This document shows, piece by piece, positions 1 through 8,967 of a DNA stretch of 64,000 nucleotides. Source of the stretch: Calothrix sp. 336/3 (lineage in GTDB: Bacteria > Cyanobacteriota > Cyanobacteriia > Cyanobacteriales > Nostocaceae); the NCBI RefSeq assembly GCF_000734895.2, contig NZ_CP011382.1, positions 1,404,700-1,468,699 of the forward strand. Direction: 5' to 3'. Both the position numbers and the translations under genes were made by a program. The notes below the pieces were generated by a model. That model ran no database searches. It saw only the letters and a list, made by a program, of their open reading frames with translations, and was not told the origin of the DNA. The first letter of the stretch is position 1, and every line of letters begins with the position of its first letter.

Positions 1-1
1 T

Positions 2-790
2 AGTGTAGTTGCCAAAGACAAAAAAATCTATTTACGGAAAGTTGCGAATCTTTCTGCTGGGGGGGTAAGTATTAATGCTACAGATATTATTCACCCTGAT
101 AATATCATTTTAGCCCAGGATATTGCCCAACATTTTCGTTTAACTTGCTTGGGAATTGATGTGATTACAGAAAATCTCAGTGAGTCATGGAAAAATGGGA
201 AATTAGCAATTTTAGAGATTAATGCTGCACCAGGTATTTTGATGCATCTCAATCCTGCTATTGGTGAAAGTATTGATGTTCCCTCCCAGATTCTCGAAAC
301 TTTCTTTACTTCCAGTTATGATGCCAGAATCCCAATTATTACGTGTAATCATCTTTCTGTAGATGAACTGCAAAAAATAATTGACTATTTATTATCAAAA
401 AATCCTGCTATGACAATTGGTGGAGTTTGTCAGGGTGGGATTGTAATTAACCAGTTTCAGAAAAATTTGCATCCTGACTACAATACAAATGTGCAAACCC
501 TACTACGTCATCCCCGACTAGATTTATTGATTGCAGAGTATACAGGAGATATTCTCGAAAAGGATGGAATGTTTTACTGCGGGAGTAATTTGGTTATCTT
601 GCAGGAACCAACGGAAATCGAAATGATACTAAAGCGGGATATTTTTGAAGATTCCACAGTTATCATCAAGCAGGGAGATAATATTTCCATTCAAAGCCGT
701 GATTCTATTCAAGAATCTAGCGTGACGGAAGAAGAACCATTTATTCAGATATGCTGTCAGGAAATTGAGAAGATTTTGCCAGAGTATTAA
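2..790 (+). CDS. Cyanophycin-synthetase-like ATP-grasp protein with degenerate Mur-type domain (5' partial)
   Basis: The frame is open from the window edge, so the N-terminus is missing. The first part carries the end of the CphA ATP-grasp domain: an LRK-NLSAGG stretch, GID, and a 'LEINAAPG' metal/ATP-binding strand. In CphA1 a Mur-ligase-like domain with a P-loop of the GTNGKT type follows. Here the equivalent position after 'RIPIIT' reads CNHLS, so the P-loop is gone, and the protein stops about 180 residues later, far short of a full Mur domain. Known truncated enzymes (CphA2) repolymerise beta-Asp-Arg dipeptide with the ATP-grasp domain alone, and I infer this is such a protein. A different ATP-grasp ligase remains possible. 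Confidence 0.72.
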   Translation, partial: SVVAKDKKIYLRKVANLSAGGVSINATDIIHPDNIILAQDIAQHFRLTCLGIDVITENLSESWKNGKLAILEINAAPGILMHLNPAIGESIDVPSQILETFFTSSYDARIPIITCNHLSVDELQKIIDYLLSKNPAMTIGGVCQGGIVINQFQKNLHPDYNTNVQTLLRHPRLDLLIAEYTGDILEKDGMFYCGSNLVILQEPTEIEMILKRDIFEDSTVIIKQGDNISIQSRDSIQESSVTEEEPFIQICCQEIEKILPEY

Positions 791-947
791 TCATCGCATT
801 TTCCCAAGCTAATACACCCCCTCTGTCGCGTACCTTCGCAAGGAGAGGGTCAATTTTGTATCTCACTCCTTCTGGGAAAGACTATAACATCGGAGTCTAT
901 TATTTAATTTTGCCATTCTTTCTTACCTGAAATTATCAGCTTGGCAA

Positions 948-1400
948 TTATTTTTCTTCCCAAAATTTCTGCGTCAACAACAAATCTATATCTTCTAAGA
1001 ATGGAAAAACATCGGGAAAATAAATATCAGGATAACCATCCCTAACATTGGTTAATGCCATTTCATAACTTTTTGGTAATATTTCCTCAATGAAATTCTT
1101 CAAGCTCGGTGAATCTTCTAATTCAATTTGTAAATTCTGGCGAAAGTTTCTAATTTCAATTTCCCAACCTCGATAACAGTCAGACATGGGTACATAACAA
1201 CGTTTTAATAAATGTTCTAATAAAGGTATCAAAAATCTACGGACTGTTTTACGCTGACTTTTCCCCAAAGATTCTATTTCCTCGATTAAATTTACCCAGT
1301 CTAAATCCTCTGTATTTCTAGCTTTTAAATTGTTGATAGTATCCTCAATCCAGAGGGCAAAATCTTCCTCGTAGAGAATTTTTTTGTGCGATTTAGTCAT
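948..1400 (-). CDS. DUF29 family protein
   Basis: A 150-residue protein with the DUF29 layout that is abundant in cyanobacteria: an N-terminal 'YEEDFALWIEDT' segment, a central 'NLIEEIESLGKSQ' helix and a C-terminal region starting at 'SYEMA' and running on to 'FPFLEDI'. It is soluble, acidic and without a signal peptide. DUF29 has no established biochemical function. It lies downstream of the DUF1823 gene on the same strand, but a hairpin with a T-run separates them, so it probably has its own promoter. The family is recognised with confidence; the role is unknown. Confidence 0.85.
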   Translation of the reverse strand: MTKSHKKILYEEDFALWIEDTINNLKARNTEDLDWVNLIEEIESLGKSQRKTVRRFLIPLLEHLLKRCYVPMSDCYRGWEIEIRNFRQNLQIELEDSPSLKNFIEEILPKSYEMALTNVRDGYPDIYFPDVFPFLEDIDLLLTQKFWEEK

Positions 1401-1486
1401 GGTTTTATCCCCATTTCCCTTATTCCATTCTAATGATAGTATTCTTAATTCTCCATAAAACTTGCCGAAGAACCAAATAAATTAAT

Positions 1487-1507
1487 AAAAAACCACCTCT
1501 AAGGTGG
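1487..1507 (-). terminator. Rho-independent terminator after the DUF1823 gene
   Basis: Read on the minus strand, a perfect 6-bp stem CCACCT/AGGTGG with a 3-nt loop is followed by six T residues and an AT-rich tail. It lies about 28 bp past the stop codon of the DUF1823 gene. Confidence 0.65.
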
Positions 1508-1534
1508 ATAAAACAATACAATTATCTACTCTTA

Positions 1535-1915
1535 CTAACAGAGTATTTGGTGTATCTGCATGTAGCTTAATAACCAATTAGCGGCGGTTGCTCTGCGAGT
1601 TTGTCGAGGTCCAAATTCTCCAATTTTATATCCCTTGAAACCTAGCTTTTCTTTGAGGATTTGCTTATTTTCTTGGGGAATAGAACGGGTTAATTTCATT
1701 GTTGCAGGACGACTTTCAAGGAAATTTGGCGGTTCTGGATATTCCTCTCGCCATTCTGGAGCTAATTCTTGATTGTCCCATTCTTCTGTTGTGGAGTTAT
1801 AACGATAACCCAAATAATGCCATACTAATCGATTGACAGTAACATCATCAATTGTATCATTAATAATAGCCCAGATAGTTTCTGTTGTCAGAGGTGGCAA
1901 ATTAGACATAGGCAT
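1535..1915 (-). CDS. DUF1823 family protein
   Basis: A 126-residue protein that matches, from memory, the conserved cyanobacterial DUF1823 family: 'TIWAIINDTIDD' near the N-terminus, 'LVWHYLGYRY', 'EWREEYPEPP', 'LTRSIPQENKQ', and a C-terminal block 'GEFGPRQTRRATAANWLL'. The ATG at 1915 is used. A second ATG two codons downstream gives 'MSNLPPLTTE', which may be the true start. There are no membrane segments or known catalytic motifs, and the function is unknown. Confidence 0.85.
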   Translation of the reverse strand: MPMSNLPPLTTETIWAIINDTIDDVTVNRLVWHYLGYRYNSTTEEWDNQELAPEWREEYPEPPNFLESRPATMKLTRSIPQENKQILKEKLGFKGYKIGEFGPRQTRRATAANWLLSYMQIHQILC

Positions 1916-1966
1916 TTTCCAATTCTTGCTTCCATATGATATAGCAACCTTCTAGAAGTGGTAATA

Positions 1967-3301
1967 TCAATTTTCAAATCTGGGGGGAATATCCGGGGTG
2001 CAATTGGAGATGGAACCCTGGGGAAAAGCTGCCTGTACTTGCCATGTTCGAGGCTGATAAAATAAGCATTGACTAGTTACTTGACCTGCTTGAACAGCAA
2101 AACGGAAAGATTCTACTACATCTAGGGAAGTAACCCCTGTTTTGATATATATTTTAGCGGTGTATAAACCTGGTAATAAGCCACAATAGGGCATTTGCAT
2201 CTGTATTAATACTTTACCTACTGGGATGGGTAAATCTTGGCGATCGCTCTGGGATGTGAGATACAAAACCCGCTCTTTTTGACCAGATAGGGTAGAAATA
2301 ATTACTCCAATATTACCTGATTTTACTGGTTTTGTTGCCCAGCATTCGATGCACAAATTAGCAGGTTCTCCAGAGATGGGAGAGGATAGGAGATTCCCTT
2401 GGGTATCTTGAAAATAAATGGCTCTGATATCTACCCCTAAGCTTGCTTCTGGTTTTTTTGGCGGTAAATATGTCATTCCGGGTGCGATTTCTGCATTTCC
2501 TAAACAAAAATCAGCTTCATACTTGCCCATGACAGCTTCTGTATTTCCCCCTTGAATTAACCTTCCTGCCTTTAAATAAATTGATTTTTCACAAATATTT
2601 AAAATGACGTGGGGGTTATGGGAAACTAAAATAAAAGCTGTGCCGTTTTCTCTTAATTTACCTAGCTGTGCGTAACATTTCATGCGAAAATTAATATCAC
2701 CCACTGCCAATACTTCATCAATTAATAAAATATCTGGTTCGGTGTGAATTGCACAGGCAAATCCTAAGCGTGCAGCCATTCCAGAACTGTAGGTTTGTAC
2801 TGGTGCATTGATGGCGCTGCCAATTTCGGCAAAATCAATTACTGCTTCATATTTACGTTGAATTTCCTGGGTTGATAAACCAAGAATTGCCATATTGGCG
2901 TAGATATTTTCTTTACCTGTTAATGTCGGATTAAATCCTGCTCCTAGGGCAATTAAAGGTGCAACCCTACCCCTAACTTTGACTCTCCCTGTATCTGGTT
3001 TAATTAATCCACTAATAATCCGTAATAGGGTACTTTTACCTGCACCATTGGCTCCCACTAACCCCAGAGCTTCGCCTTTTTTTAATTGGAATGAGATATT
3101 ATTCAGTGCCCAAAATTCTTGGTTTCGCAGGATTTGACTCTGGCGATCGCCAGCCAGAATTTCTGTAATGATGTCCCTCACACCATAAAAGAGAGAGGTT
3201 TTCAAATCACGGCAAAATTTCTTTGATACCTGGGAAACATCAATTAATATGTCTTCCCTATCCCTACTAGTCGATACTTGTTGTTCCCGAAGTTGTACCA
3301 T
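1967..3301 (-). CDS. ABC transporter ATP-binding protein, Wzt type (polysaccharide export)
   Basis: The 444-residue protein has an N-terminal ABC ATPase with Walker A GANGAGKST (about residues 83-91), signature SSGMA (172-176) and Walker B ILLIDE (191-196). These are followed by about 170 residues resembling the C-terminal substrate-recognition domain of Wzt-type exporters. Such ATPases power export of O-antigen or other undecaprenyl-linked polysaccharide across the cytoplasmic membrane. The permease gene lies directly upstream with a 2-bp gap, so the two form one transcript. No glycosyltransferases lie nearby, so the exported glycan cannot be named. Confidence 0.92.
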   Translation of the reverse strand: MVQLREQQVSTSRDREDILIDVSQVSKKFCRDLKTSLFYGVRDIITEILAGDRQSQILRNQEFWALNNISFQLKKGEALGLVGANGAGKSTLLRIISGLIKPDTGRVKVRGRVAPLIALGAGFNPTLTGKENIYANMAILGLSTQEIQRKYEAVIDFAEIGSAINAPVQTYSSGMAARLGFACAIHTEPDILLIDEVLAVGDINFRMKCYAQLGKLRENGTAFILVSHNPHVILNICEKSIYLKAGRLIQGGNTEAVMGKYEADFCLGNAEIAPGMTYLPPKKPEASLGVDIRAIYFQDTQGNLLSSPISGEPANLCIECWATKPVKSGNIGVIISTLSGQKERVLYLTSQSDRQDLPIPVGKVLIQMQMPYCGLLPGLYTAKIYIKTGVTSLDVVESFRFAVQAGQVTSQCLFYQPRTWQVQAAFPQGSISNCTPDIPPRFEN

Positions 3302-3303
3302 GA

Positions 3304-4167
3304 TTAAGAACTCACTCTCTCAATTACATAGGGCATTGCTAAACGAAATATCACCCAAGTGATGAATAATCCGCAGAGGGTAAGTAAGGTGACAAAAGCA
3401 AAATTTTCTGGCTGGGAAATTATGCCTGTTGTTGTCAATTCACGGGCGGTAACTAATAGGGGAGTTACGGGATTAAACTTGACAAATAAACTAAATATTC
3501 CCCGTTGTGGTACCGGATAAATAACTGGTGTGAGCAATAACCAAAACCCTGTGAGTAATGTCATAGCTCTAGAAATATCTTGATATAAAATCCCTAAAGG
3601 TGCGAGAAAAATTCCGATGAAGGTGCCGAGAAAAATCAGGTTAATAATGGCTAGGGGTGTGAAAATTACTGTCCAAGCTAGGGAAACTTTAAAAATGATA
3701 AATAAGAGGATAATTAAGAGAGTTTTGATGGTAAAATTAAAGAGAGTTTCCCCAATTTTTGCTAAAATTAAAGCTTCACGGGGAAAGTTAACCCTAGCTA
3801 ACATCCCCTTCGCAGCAATTACCGCTTGAATCGGTGCATTTAAAGCCTCAACAAAAGTTTGCCAAAGCACAGTATTAAAAACTAAATAAACTGGATAGGG
3901 TATATCTGTTTTCCCGATATGAATCACTTGAGCATCCTGAGCTAGGGTAAATCCTAATGCCATGAAAATGGATGGCAAAAAAGCCCAAGCAATACCGAAA
4001 AACGATTGACGATATTGAGCTTTAACATCCCGAACCATCAATCGCCAAGCAAGTTCACGGGATGCTAATAAATCTCGCCACATTTGTTTTACCAAAAGAG
4101 ATGGATATCTCAATTGACTAGCCGGTGTATATATGACTTCTGGTAGATGCGAAGGTATATTTTTCAC
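3304..4167 (-). CDS. ABC-2 type transporter permease, Wzm type (polysaccharide export)
   Basis: A 287-residue ABC-2 permease with a cytoplasmic N-terminus, an interface segment near 'ELAWRLMVRDVKAQYRQS' and about six hydrophobic segments, including 'FTIKTLLIILLFIIF' and 'LTGFWLLLTPVIYPV'. The start is GTG at 4167. It is the membrane half of the exporter whose ATPase follows 2 bp downstream. The 'MLARVNFPREA' loop is typical of Wzm/TagG proteins. The gene is transcribed divergently from the secreted-protein gene at 4342. Confidence 0.92.
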   Translation of the reverse strand: MKNIPSHLPEVIYTPASQLRYPSLLVKQMWRDLLASRELAWRLMVRDVKAQYRQSFFGIAWAFLPSIFMALGFTLAQDAQVIHIGKTDIPYPVYLVFNTVLWQTFVEALNAPIQAVIAAKGMLARVNFPREALILAKIGETLFNFTIKTLLIILLFIIFKVSLAWTVIFTPLAIINLIFLGTFIGIFLAPLGILYQDISRAMTLLTGFWLLLTPVIYPVPQRGIFSLFVKFNPVTPLLVTARELTTTGIISQPENFAFVTLLTLCGLFITWVIFRLAMPYVIERVSS

Positions 4168-4341
4168 CTGATTTAAGGTGTAATGTTTTTGTCTAGTTTC
4201 TCAAAATGAGAGAATTTTCTCCCCCTGGTTTTAATTTATCTTGAAAGTAACCACCAAAAATATAATTATTTGCGGAATGGTTACAGATGACTGCGTATTC
4301 TACACTAGGAACAATATTTAACCATCTATTATCAATCAAGT

Positions 4342-4734
4342 ATGAAATCTTTAATCCCTGGTGTTTTGTTACTGAGTCTCGGTACTCTGTTTGTTGCGAG
4401 TAATCCTAGTGTTGCCCAAAATAAAGCACCGGAAAATTTTCTTGTTAGTGGTACAGAACCTTTTTGGAGTGTGAAAGTTGCAAAAACTGGTATCGTTTTT
4501 TCCACACCAGAAATCAAAAATATGACATTCCCCTATGTCAAACCCTTAGCAGCATCAGGTCGTCCTCTCGATGTAGTACGAGTATACCAATTGCGGGGTA
4601 GAAGTAGCGGAACTTTGGTATTGAAAAAAGTCGATGCTTGTAGCGATGGAATGTCTGATAACAAATATCCTTACTCTGCAACCTTGATTTTAGGTAATCG
4701 GGTGTTTGATGGATGTGCCAGAGTGGGGAAATGA
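4342..4734 (+). CDS. Small secreted protein, COG3650-like
   Basis: A 130-residue protein with a clear N-terminal signal peptide: basic MKS, a hydrophobic core, and a likely AxA-type cleavage near residue 25 ('SVAQ'). The mature part begins with 'GTEPFWSVKV', a pattern seen in the COG3650/YliN-like family of small periplasmic proteins. It contains two Cys residues, one in 'DACSDG' and one in 'DGCARV', that could form a disulfide outside the cytoplasm. No catalytic motif is visible and the function is unknown. Confidence 0.75.
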   Translation: MKSLIPGVLLLSLGTLFVASNPSVAQNKAPENFLVSGTEPFWSVKVAKTGIVFSTPEIKNMTFPYVKPLAASGRPLDVVRVYQLRGRSSGTLVLKKVDACSDGMSDNKYPYSATLILGNRVFDGCARVGK

Positions 4735-4886
4735 AAGTAATGAATTTATCTGCCAATTTGGCAACTTTGGCTTTAAGAAAGTCGGTATCTTAGTCTACAT
4801 TAGCTGCGTTCTTCTTGTGCAAGTAGTTACAAAACCCTTTCTCCCCGGTAACCCCGGGGAATTTTGTGTGAAGGGAAAGAATTATA

Positions 4887-4972
4887 CCGATTCAAAAAAT
4901 GTTTACGACAGATACCCCACCCGCCCTATCGGGCACCCTCCCCGATTTCGGGGAGGGCTGGGGACAAATTGG
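4887..4972. repeat. MITE-like element with GC-rich hairpin core
   Basis: The short imperfect ends CCGATT and AATTGG are each flanked by TA. Inside is the perfect palindrome CCCTCCCCGA-TT-TCGGGGAGGG preceded by 'CCGCCCTATCGGGCA'. The same core occurs in the elements at 53842-53956 and 55761-55868, which have different ends. The element sits just past the stop codon of the kinase gene and could act as a transcription-ending hairpin. Confidence 0.6.
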
Positions 4973-4981
4973 TATTAACCC

Positions 4982-6679
4982 TTACAAAACCTTCCAATCC
5001 TTGAGGTATCTTTGTGCTTCTGGGTAGAGGGAACTATTTTGAGGTATTTTTTCTGCTAGGGCGATCGCCTCTGCAATCAGTCCATTTTCTGCCAATTTTT
5101 TTGCCCGCTCTAATCGACATTCTTGCAGCAAGTCGAAAATTTGAGTATCTGTATTATTCGTATTCAGTTCTGCTTCCGATTTTTGCAGACATTCTGCGTA
5201 TCTACCTTCGTCTTTCAAGCTTCTAATCTGATCGGATACCTTGGGTACAAATTGCATATAGGCAAACACACCCCCAATTATCGCTACTATGGCAGCGATC
5301 GCCATGGATAATATTGGTATAGACTTGGAGGGGTTGACAGGTGTCGCAACCTGTGAATTTTGCCCTTGATAACTAGCTGGCTCTGAAAATTTCCCCGGAT
5401 AATTAGCCTCAGCAGGTGTTGGGGAAATATTTTGTTCCTGGGGATGGGCAAACTCAATTGTCGCAGAGGGAACCTGAAGGATAGTTTCTGGTAGAGTACG
5501 TGGTTGTGGGGGTGATTCCTCCAGAGTTGAGGGGAGGGTAGGTTCTGGGGGGGAAACCAGAAAACTAGGGGGTAAGGTTTCACCTTCTATGATGTCGGGG
5601 GATGATTCGAGTTCGACTAGAGGTATTTTCTGAGAATTTAATGCTTCTATTTGGTTTTCCTGATTGATAAAAGTTTCTGCTTCTACACTCTCTCCCTGTT
5701 TAGTTAGGGATTGGGAAACACTTTCATCTAAGGTAATACCACTATTCCGGACGGCTATTTGCAGGGCATAGGTTAAATCTACTACAGAAGCAAATCGTTG
5801 CTCCGGTTCCTTTTGCAGACAACGCATGACAACTGCTTCAATTTCTGGAGAGATATTTTCACAACCAGGTTGCGATCGCAGTGGTGTTGGTGACTCCGCA
5901 GTATGCGCCCAAATCCATGATGCTTCACTGACATGACGCGCATTCACACTAAACCCAAAGGGATCGGCGTGGCTTAACATTTCGTAAAGAATAATCCCTA
6001 AACTGTAGATATCTGCACGTCCGTCTAAGTCGCGATCGCCCCGTAATTGCTCTGGTGCTGCATAACGAAATGTCCCCAAAAATGCCCCAGTTAAATTGGT
6101 GGTTTCGTTGGAATCGTTGCGTATTTTAGCAATTCCAAAATCCAAAATCTTAACTAATTCACCTAAATAGGTGGGAACCAAAATAATATTATCTGGTTTT
6201 AAATCCCGGTGGACAACCTGTATATGCTCAGATGCTGTGGCTCCATCCCGTTGTAGTGTGACTCCTGCGTGGGCTAATTGTAAACCTCGACAGGCTTGAA
6301 TAATAATTCCTACGGCTCGATTAATCGATAAACGTCCTTCCCGCATCATTAAGTGTCGTAATGTCTCACCTCGCAGGTATTCCATTACATAGAAAGGGTG
6401 TCCATCTTCACCAATGCCATAGTCAGATACCTTGACTATATTGTCACTTTGCAGGGCAGCACAAACCGCCACCTCTCGCTCGAATCGCCTCCGAATATCT
6501 CCGTACTCAATGAGTGTACCTTTTAACAGTTTTAAAGCGACTTGTTGCCCAAGACGGGTATCCATTGCCAAGTAAACATCACCCATCCCACCACCACCTA
6601 AGCGTTGATCTAAGCGGTAGCGTTGATGTTCACCAATATATCGACCAATCCAGGGATCAGAGTTAGGGTAGGAGTTCAT
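4982..6679 (-). CDS. Serine/threonine protein kinase with C-terminal transmembrane anchor
   Basis: Residues 1-310 form a Hanks-type kinase: glycine loop GGGGMGDVY (28-36), ATP lysine K50, catalytic HRDLKPDN (157-164), DFG (180-182) and APE (208-210). A Pro/Ser-rich linker of about 140 residues leads to a single membrane helix (about 456-478) and a predicted extracytoplasmic tail of about 87 residues with three Cys. The tail is helical and TPR-like ('AECLQKSEAEL', 'AEAIALAEK'). All catalytic residues are present, so it should be active. Substrates are unknown. It stands alone on its strand. Confidence 0.93.
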   Translation of the reverse strand: MNSYPNSDPWIGRYIGEHQRYRLDQRLGGGGMGDVYLAMDTRLGQQVALKLLKGTLIEYGDIRRRFEREVAVCAALQSDNIVKVSDYGIGEDGHPFYVMEYLRGETLRHLMMREGRLSINRAVGIIIQACRGLQLAHAGVTLQRDGATASEHIQVVHRDLKPDNIILVPTYLGELVKILDFGIAKIRNDSNETTNLTGAFLGTFRYAAPEQLRGDRDLDGRADIYSLGIILYEMLSHADPFGFSVNARHVSEASWIWAHTAESPTPLRSQPGCENISPEIEAVVMRCLQKEPEQRFASVVDLTYALQIAVRNSGITLDESVSQSLTKQGESVEAETFINQENQIEALNSQKIPLVELESSPDIIEGETLPPSFLVSPPEPTLPSTLEESPPQPRTLPETILQVPSATIEFAHPQEQNISPTPAEANYPGKFSEPASYQGQNSQVATPVNPSKSIPILSMAIAAIVAIIGGVFAYMQFVPKVSDQIRSLKDEGRYAECLQKSEAELNTNNTDTQIFDLLQECRLERAKKLAENGLIAEAIALAEKIPQNSSLYPEAQRYLKDWKVL

Positions 6680-6973
6680 CGGGTGGAACCCATGCGGTAT
6701 GTTAAACGTGAGAATTAGGACAAATCAATTATAGAGGGGGAAGGAAGAAGGGGAAAGGGTGAAAGGGTGGAAGAATTGGTTTGATGTTGTTCCTGCGAAT
6801 ATGTCAGGTGCTAATCTACTCTCACATCTATTTCAAATAACCTCTCAAAAATGATTCACCTATAGAGTCAAGCAAGGTGCTATCTGCTCTAGCCTCTACT
6901 TGTAGGATATTAGAATTTACTTTCTTTGCCTTTGAGGTAACATTAAGACTAGATTTTCAGGGGAGGAACAAAT

Positions 6974-7348
6974 ATGACTCCAATATCGAACGGTCAAGTC
7001 TCCATAATTCGCACTGAGCGTGGGTTGACAATTGCCGGAACTCGTATCACTCTATATGACGTGATGGATCATCTTAAAGCTCAATACCCACCAAAGTTTA
7101 TTCGTGATGCTTTCAATCTTACAGATAGTCAGCTCCATGCCGCCCTCTCCTATATTGAAGCGTATCGAGCAGAAGTAGAAGCCGAGTATCAGGAAATCTT
7201 GAAAGCTGCCGCAGAAACCCAACAATATTGGGAACAGAAGAATCGCGATCGCTTTGCTCGGATTGCCGCGACTCCTCCTCGTCCCGGATATGAAGCGGTT
7301 CGAGCTAAACTTCAGGAACGAAGAGAGCAACGGTTAGCCAAAAAATAA
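6974..7348 (+). CDS. DUF433-domain antitoxin-like protein
   Basis: A 124-residue protein with an N-terminal DUF433 winged-helix-type domain ('GLTIAGTRITLYDVMDHLK', then 'NLTDSQLHAALSYIEAY') and a charged, helical C-terminal tail. A GGGGAGGA ribosome-binding site lies upstream of the ATG. The TAA stop overlaps the start of the next gene as TAATG, so the two are translationally coupled. DUF433 proteins commonly pair with PIN-like DUF5615 proteins as putative type II antitoxins. The toxin-antitoxin role is inferred from this arrangement. Confidence 0.82.
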   Translation: MTPISNGQVSIIRTERGLTIAGTRITLYDVMDHLKAQYPPKFIRDAFNLTDSQLHAALSYIEAYRAEVEAEYQEILKAAAETQQYWEQKNRDRFARIAATPPRPGYEAVRAKLQERREQRLAKK

Positions 7349-7740
7349 TGATTATTCTGGCTGATTACAATTTGAATCGTCAGGCAATTCTGATGGCTGG
7401 AAGTCTTGTCGCTGGGGGGTGGTTAGATATTACTCCAATTCGGTTGACGACATTTGAAGACATTGGTTTACCCGCAGACAGTAACGATCGAGAGGTTTGG
7501 AGATTTGCTCAAACCCATGGGATGCTTTTACTTACGGCAAATCGGAATGCCAAGGGAGAAGATTCGTTGGAACAAGTGATGCGTGAAGAAAACCAGCCAA
7601 CTTCATTTCCGATCATTACAATTGCTAGCTCGGATCGCGTTAATGAATCTGACTATCGAGAACGTTGTGTTGAAAGGCTTGTAGAAATTGTGATCGATAT
7701 CCAAGACTATATGGGGGCAGGTCGGTTGTTTATTCCGTAA
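7348..7740 (+). CDS. PIN-like (DUF5615-type) putative toxin
   Basis: A 130-residue protein beginning 'MIILADYNL'. An acidic residue at this strand end is typical of PIN-like folds, and 'REVWRFAQTHG', 'LLTANRN' and a late 'IVIDIQDYMG' helix follow. It overlaps the DUF433 gene by one base. The family is a predicted RNase toxin group related to PIN domains. Databases sometimes mislabel such proteins as malonyltransferases, but no acyltransferase motif is present. Toxic activity is inferred from the pairing only. Confidence 0.75.
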   Translation: MIILADYNLNRQAILMAGSLVAGGWLDITPIRLTTFEDIGLPADSNDREVWRFAQTHGMLLLTANRNAKGEDSLEQVMREENQPTSFPIITIASSDRVNESDYRERCVERLVEIVIDIQDYMGAGRLFIP

Positions 7741-7835
7741 GATGTTCTAGTAGTTAATCACGTCTTGGTATTTCCCGATTTTTTCTCTAACGGTTCGAGT
7801 GGAATGTCAGATGTGAATTCTAGTGATAAATTTCC

Positions 7836-8609
7836 CTACCTTATAGATGCTTTCAACAGTTGCAGACGAGATTTTAATTCTGGGGAGGGTAAATAGTTGG
7901 TGCGGGTTGCCCATAGTACTCGTTCCCACCCGTCAGGTAATTCTAATCTATCTTTGAGGCTGTCAATCACTGCTCTGTTCCCATAGGTTTGGAGAAATTC
8001 TTGACAGTAAGCCAGCCAATCGGTGGCAGAGGTGCGACCAATTGTATCTAAAATAAATACCAGCAAGTCGTCAGCATGGCGATCGCAACTGGAAAGATGG
8101 GCTTCGTGTTGAGTTTCAAAGTCGATTAAACAAGCCCGTTGACTTTCTGTATCATAGAGTACGTTGGCGAGGTGGGGATCGCCATGGGACCAATAGTCTG
8201 CTAGTTGGGGACAATATATACTGTGAGCGCGACGAAATTCCCTTGCCGCAGCTTGGAACATTGGTAGGGTGAGGGTTCCCTGGTTGTGGTGTTGTAGTAA
8301 ACTTTGCCCTGGTAATGCTTCCACCCAAAATCCGCGATCGCCAACTACTTGGGTTTGGACTTCTGTATAGAGTAATTGACAACAATGCATCTCCCATTCC
8401 ACCCATTGGCAACAATTGGGAAACATGATAATCCTGCTGCGGGAGAGACGCAAAAAGATATTACCACACCAAATTATGCCATCCATCCAGGGACGACGTT
8501 GTTTATGCCAAATGACTTTTCCGGCTGTTTCCTGACGGGTGACAACATTTATCCGGACTGCATCGATTATAGATGCCAGGAAAAATTCGAGTTGTGAACT
8601 TTTAGCGGG
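7836..8609 (-). CDS. APH-like phosphotransferase / kinase-fold protein, last gene of a five-gene overlapping operon
   Basis: The frame shows aminoglycoside-phosphotransferase/lipopolysaccharide-kinase hallmarks: catalytic loop 'SHGDPHLANV' and metal-binding 'LIDFETQ'. The N-lobe is poorly conserved. No ATG lies near the expected start. I chose the TTG at 8609, which overlaps the end of the upstream gene by 8 bases and has GGGG 8 nt before it; the frame stays open to a TTG at 8648. It probably phosphorylates a small molecule, lipid or sugar. Its place in an operon with membrane proteins and a phosphoesterase suggests an envelope substrate, which is inference. Confidence 0.75.
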   Translation of the reverse strand, partial: PAKSSQLEFFLASIIDAVRINVVTRQETAGKVIWHKQRRPWMDGIIWCGNIFLRLSRSRIIMFPNCCQWVEWEMHCCQLLYTEVQTQVVGDRGFWVEALPGQSLLQHHNQGTLTLPMFQAAAREFRRAHSIYCPQLADYWSHGDPHLANVLYDTESQRACLIDFETQHEAHLSSCDRHADDLLVFILDTIGRTSATDWLAYCQEFLQTYGNRAVIDSLKDRLELPDGWERVLWATRTNYLPSPELKSRLQLLKASIR

Positions 8610-8967
8610 CAACAAGGAAAATCCCCAATGTGATACAAAAAACACCAATTAACTCCCGTGGGCTGATAGTATCTCGGAGTATCAACCAGGCAGAAAGGCA
8701 AATTAAGACATAGCGCAGGGCAGAGATAGAACTAGCTGTCAGTAAGGGCTGTTTAGATACAACTACCATCCATAATACTGCGGAAGCGCCCCAGGAAATC
8801 CAAGCTGACCAACCCCAGAAGGAAATGGCACTTAACCACAAATGCTTGGCGTTGGGGGATTCACTCTCACCTACCGCTAATTTTAGGGCAACGTGACCAT
8901 AGACACTAGTAGCGAAAAACAGACACCAAATCAAGACTGACTGTAAGGAGTTTAGGATATTTGACAT
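8602..8967 (-). CDS. Small DMT/EamA-like transporter (four transmembrane helices)
   Basis: A 121-residue integral membrane protein with four hydrophobic segments ('VLIWCLFFATSVYGHVAL', 'WISWGASAVLWMVVV', 'ALRYVLICLSAWLIL' and 'LIGVFCITLGIFLVA'), the layout of half-size drug/metabolite transporters such as EmrE or ArnE/ArnF. The ending 'GVFCITLGIFLV' is typical of EamA halves. It overlaps the phosphoesterase gene by 16 bases and the kinase-like gene by about 8, so expression is tightly coupled. The transported compound is unknown. A flippase for a lipid-linked intermediate would fit the setting. Confidence 0.82.
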   Translation of the reverse strand: MSNILNSLQSVLIWCLFFATSVYGHVALKLAVGESESPNAKHLWLSAISFWGWSAWISWGASAVLWMVVVSKQPLLTASSISALRYVLICLSAWLILRDTISPRELIGVFCITLGIFLVAR

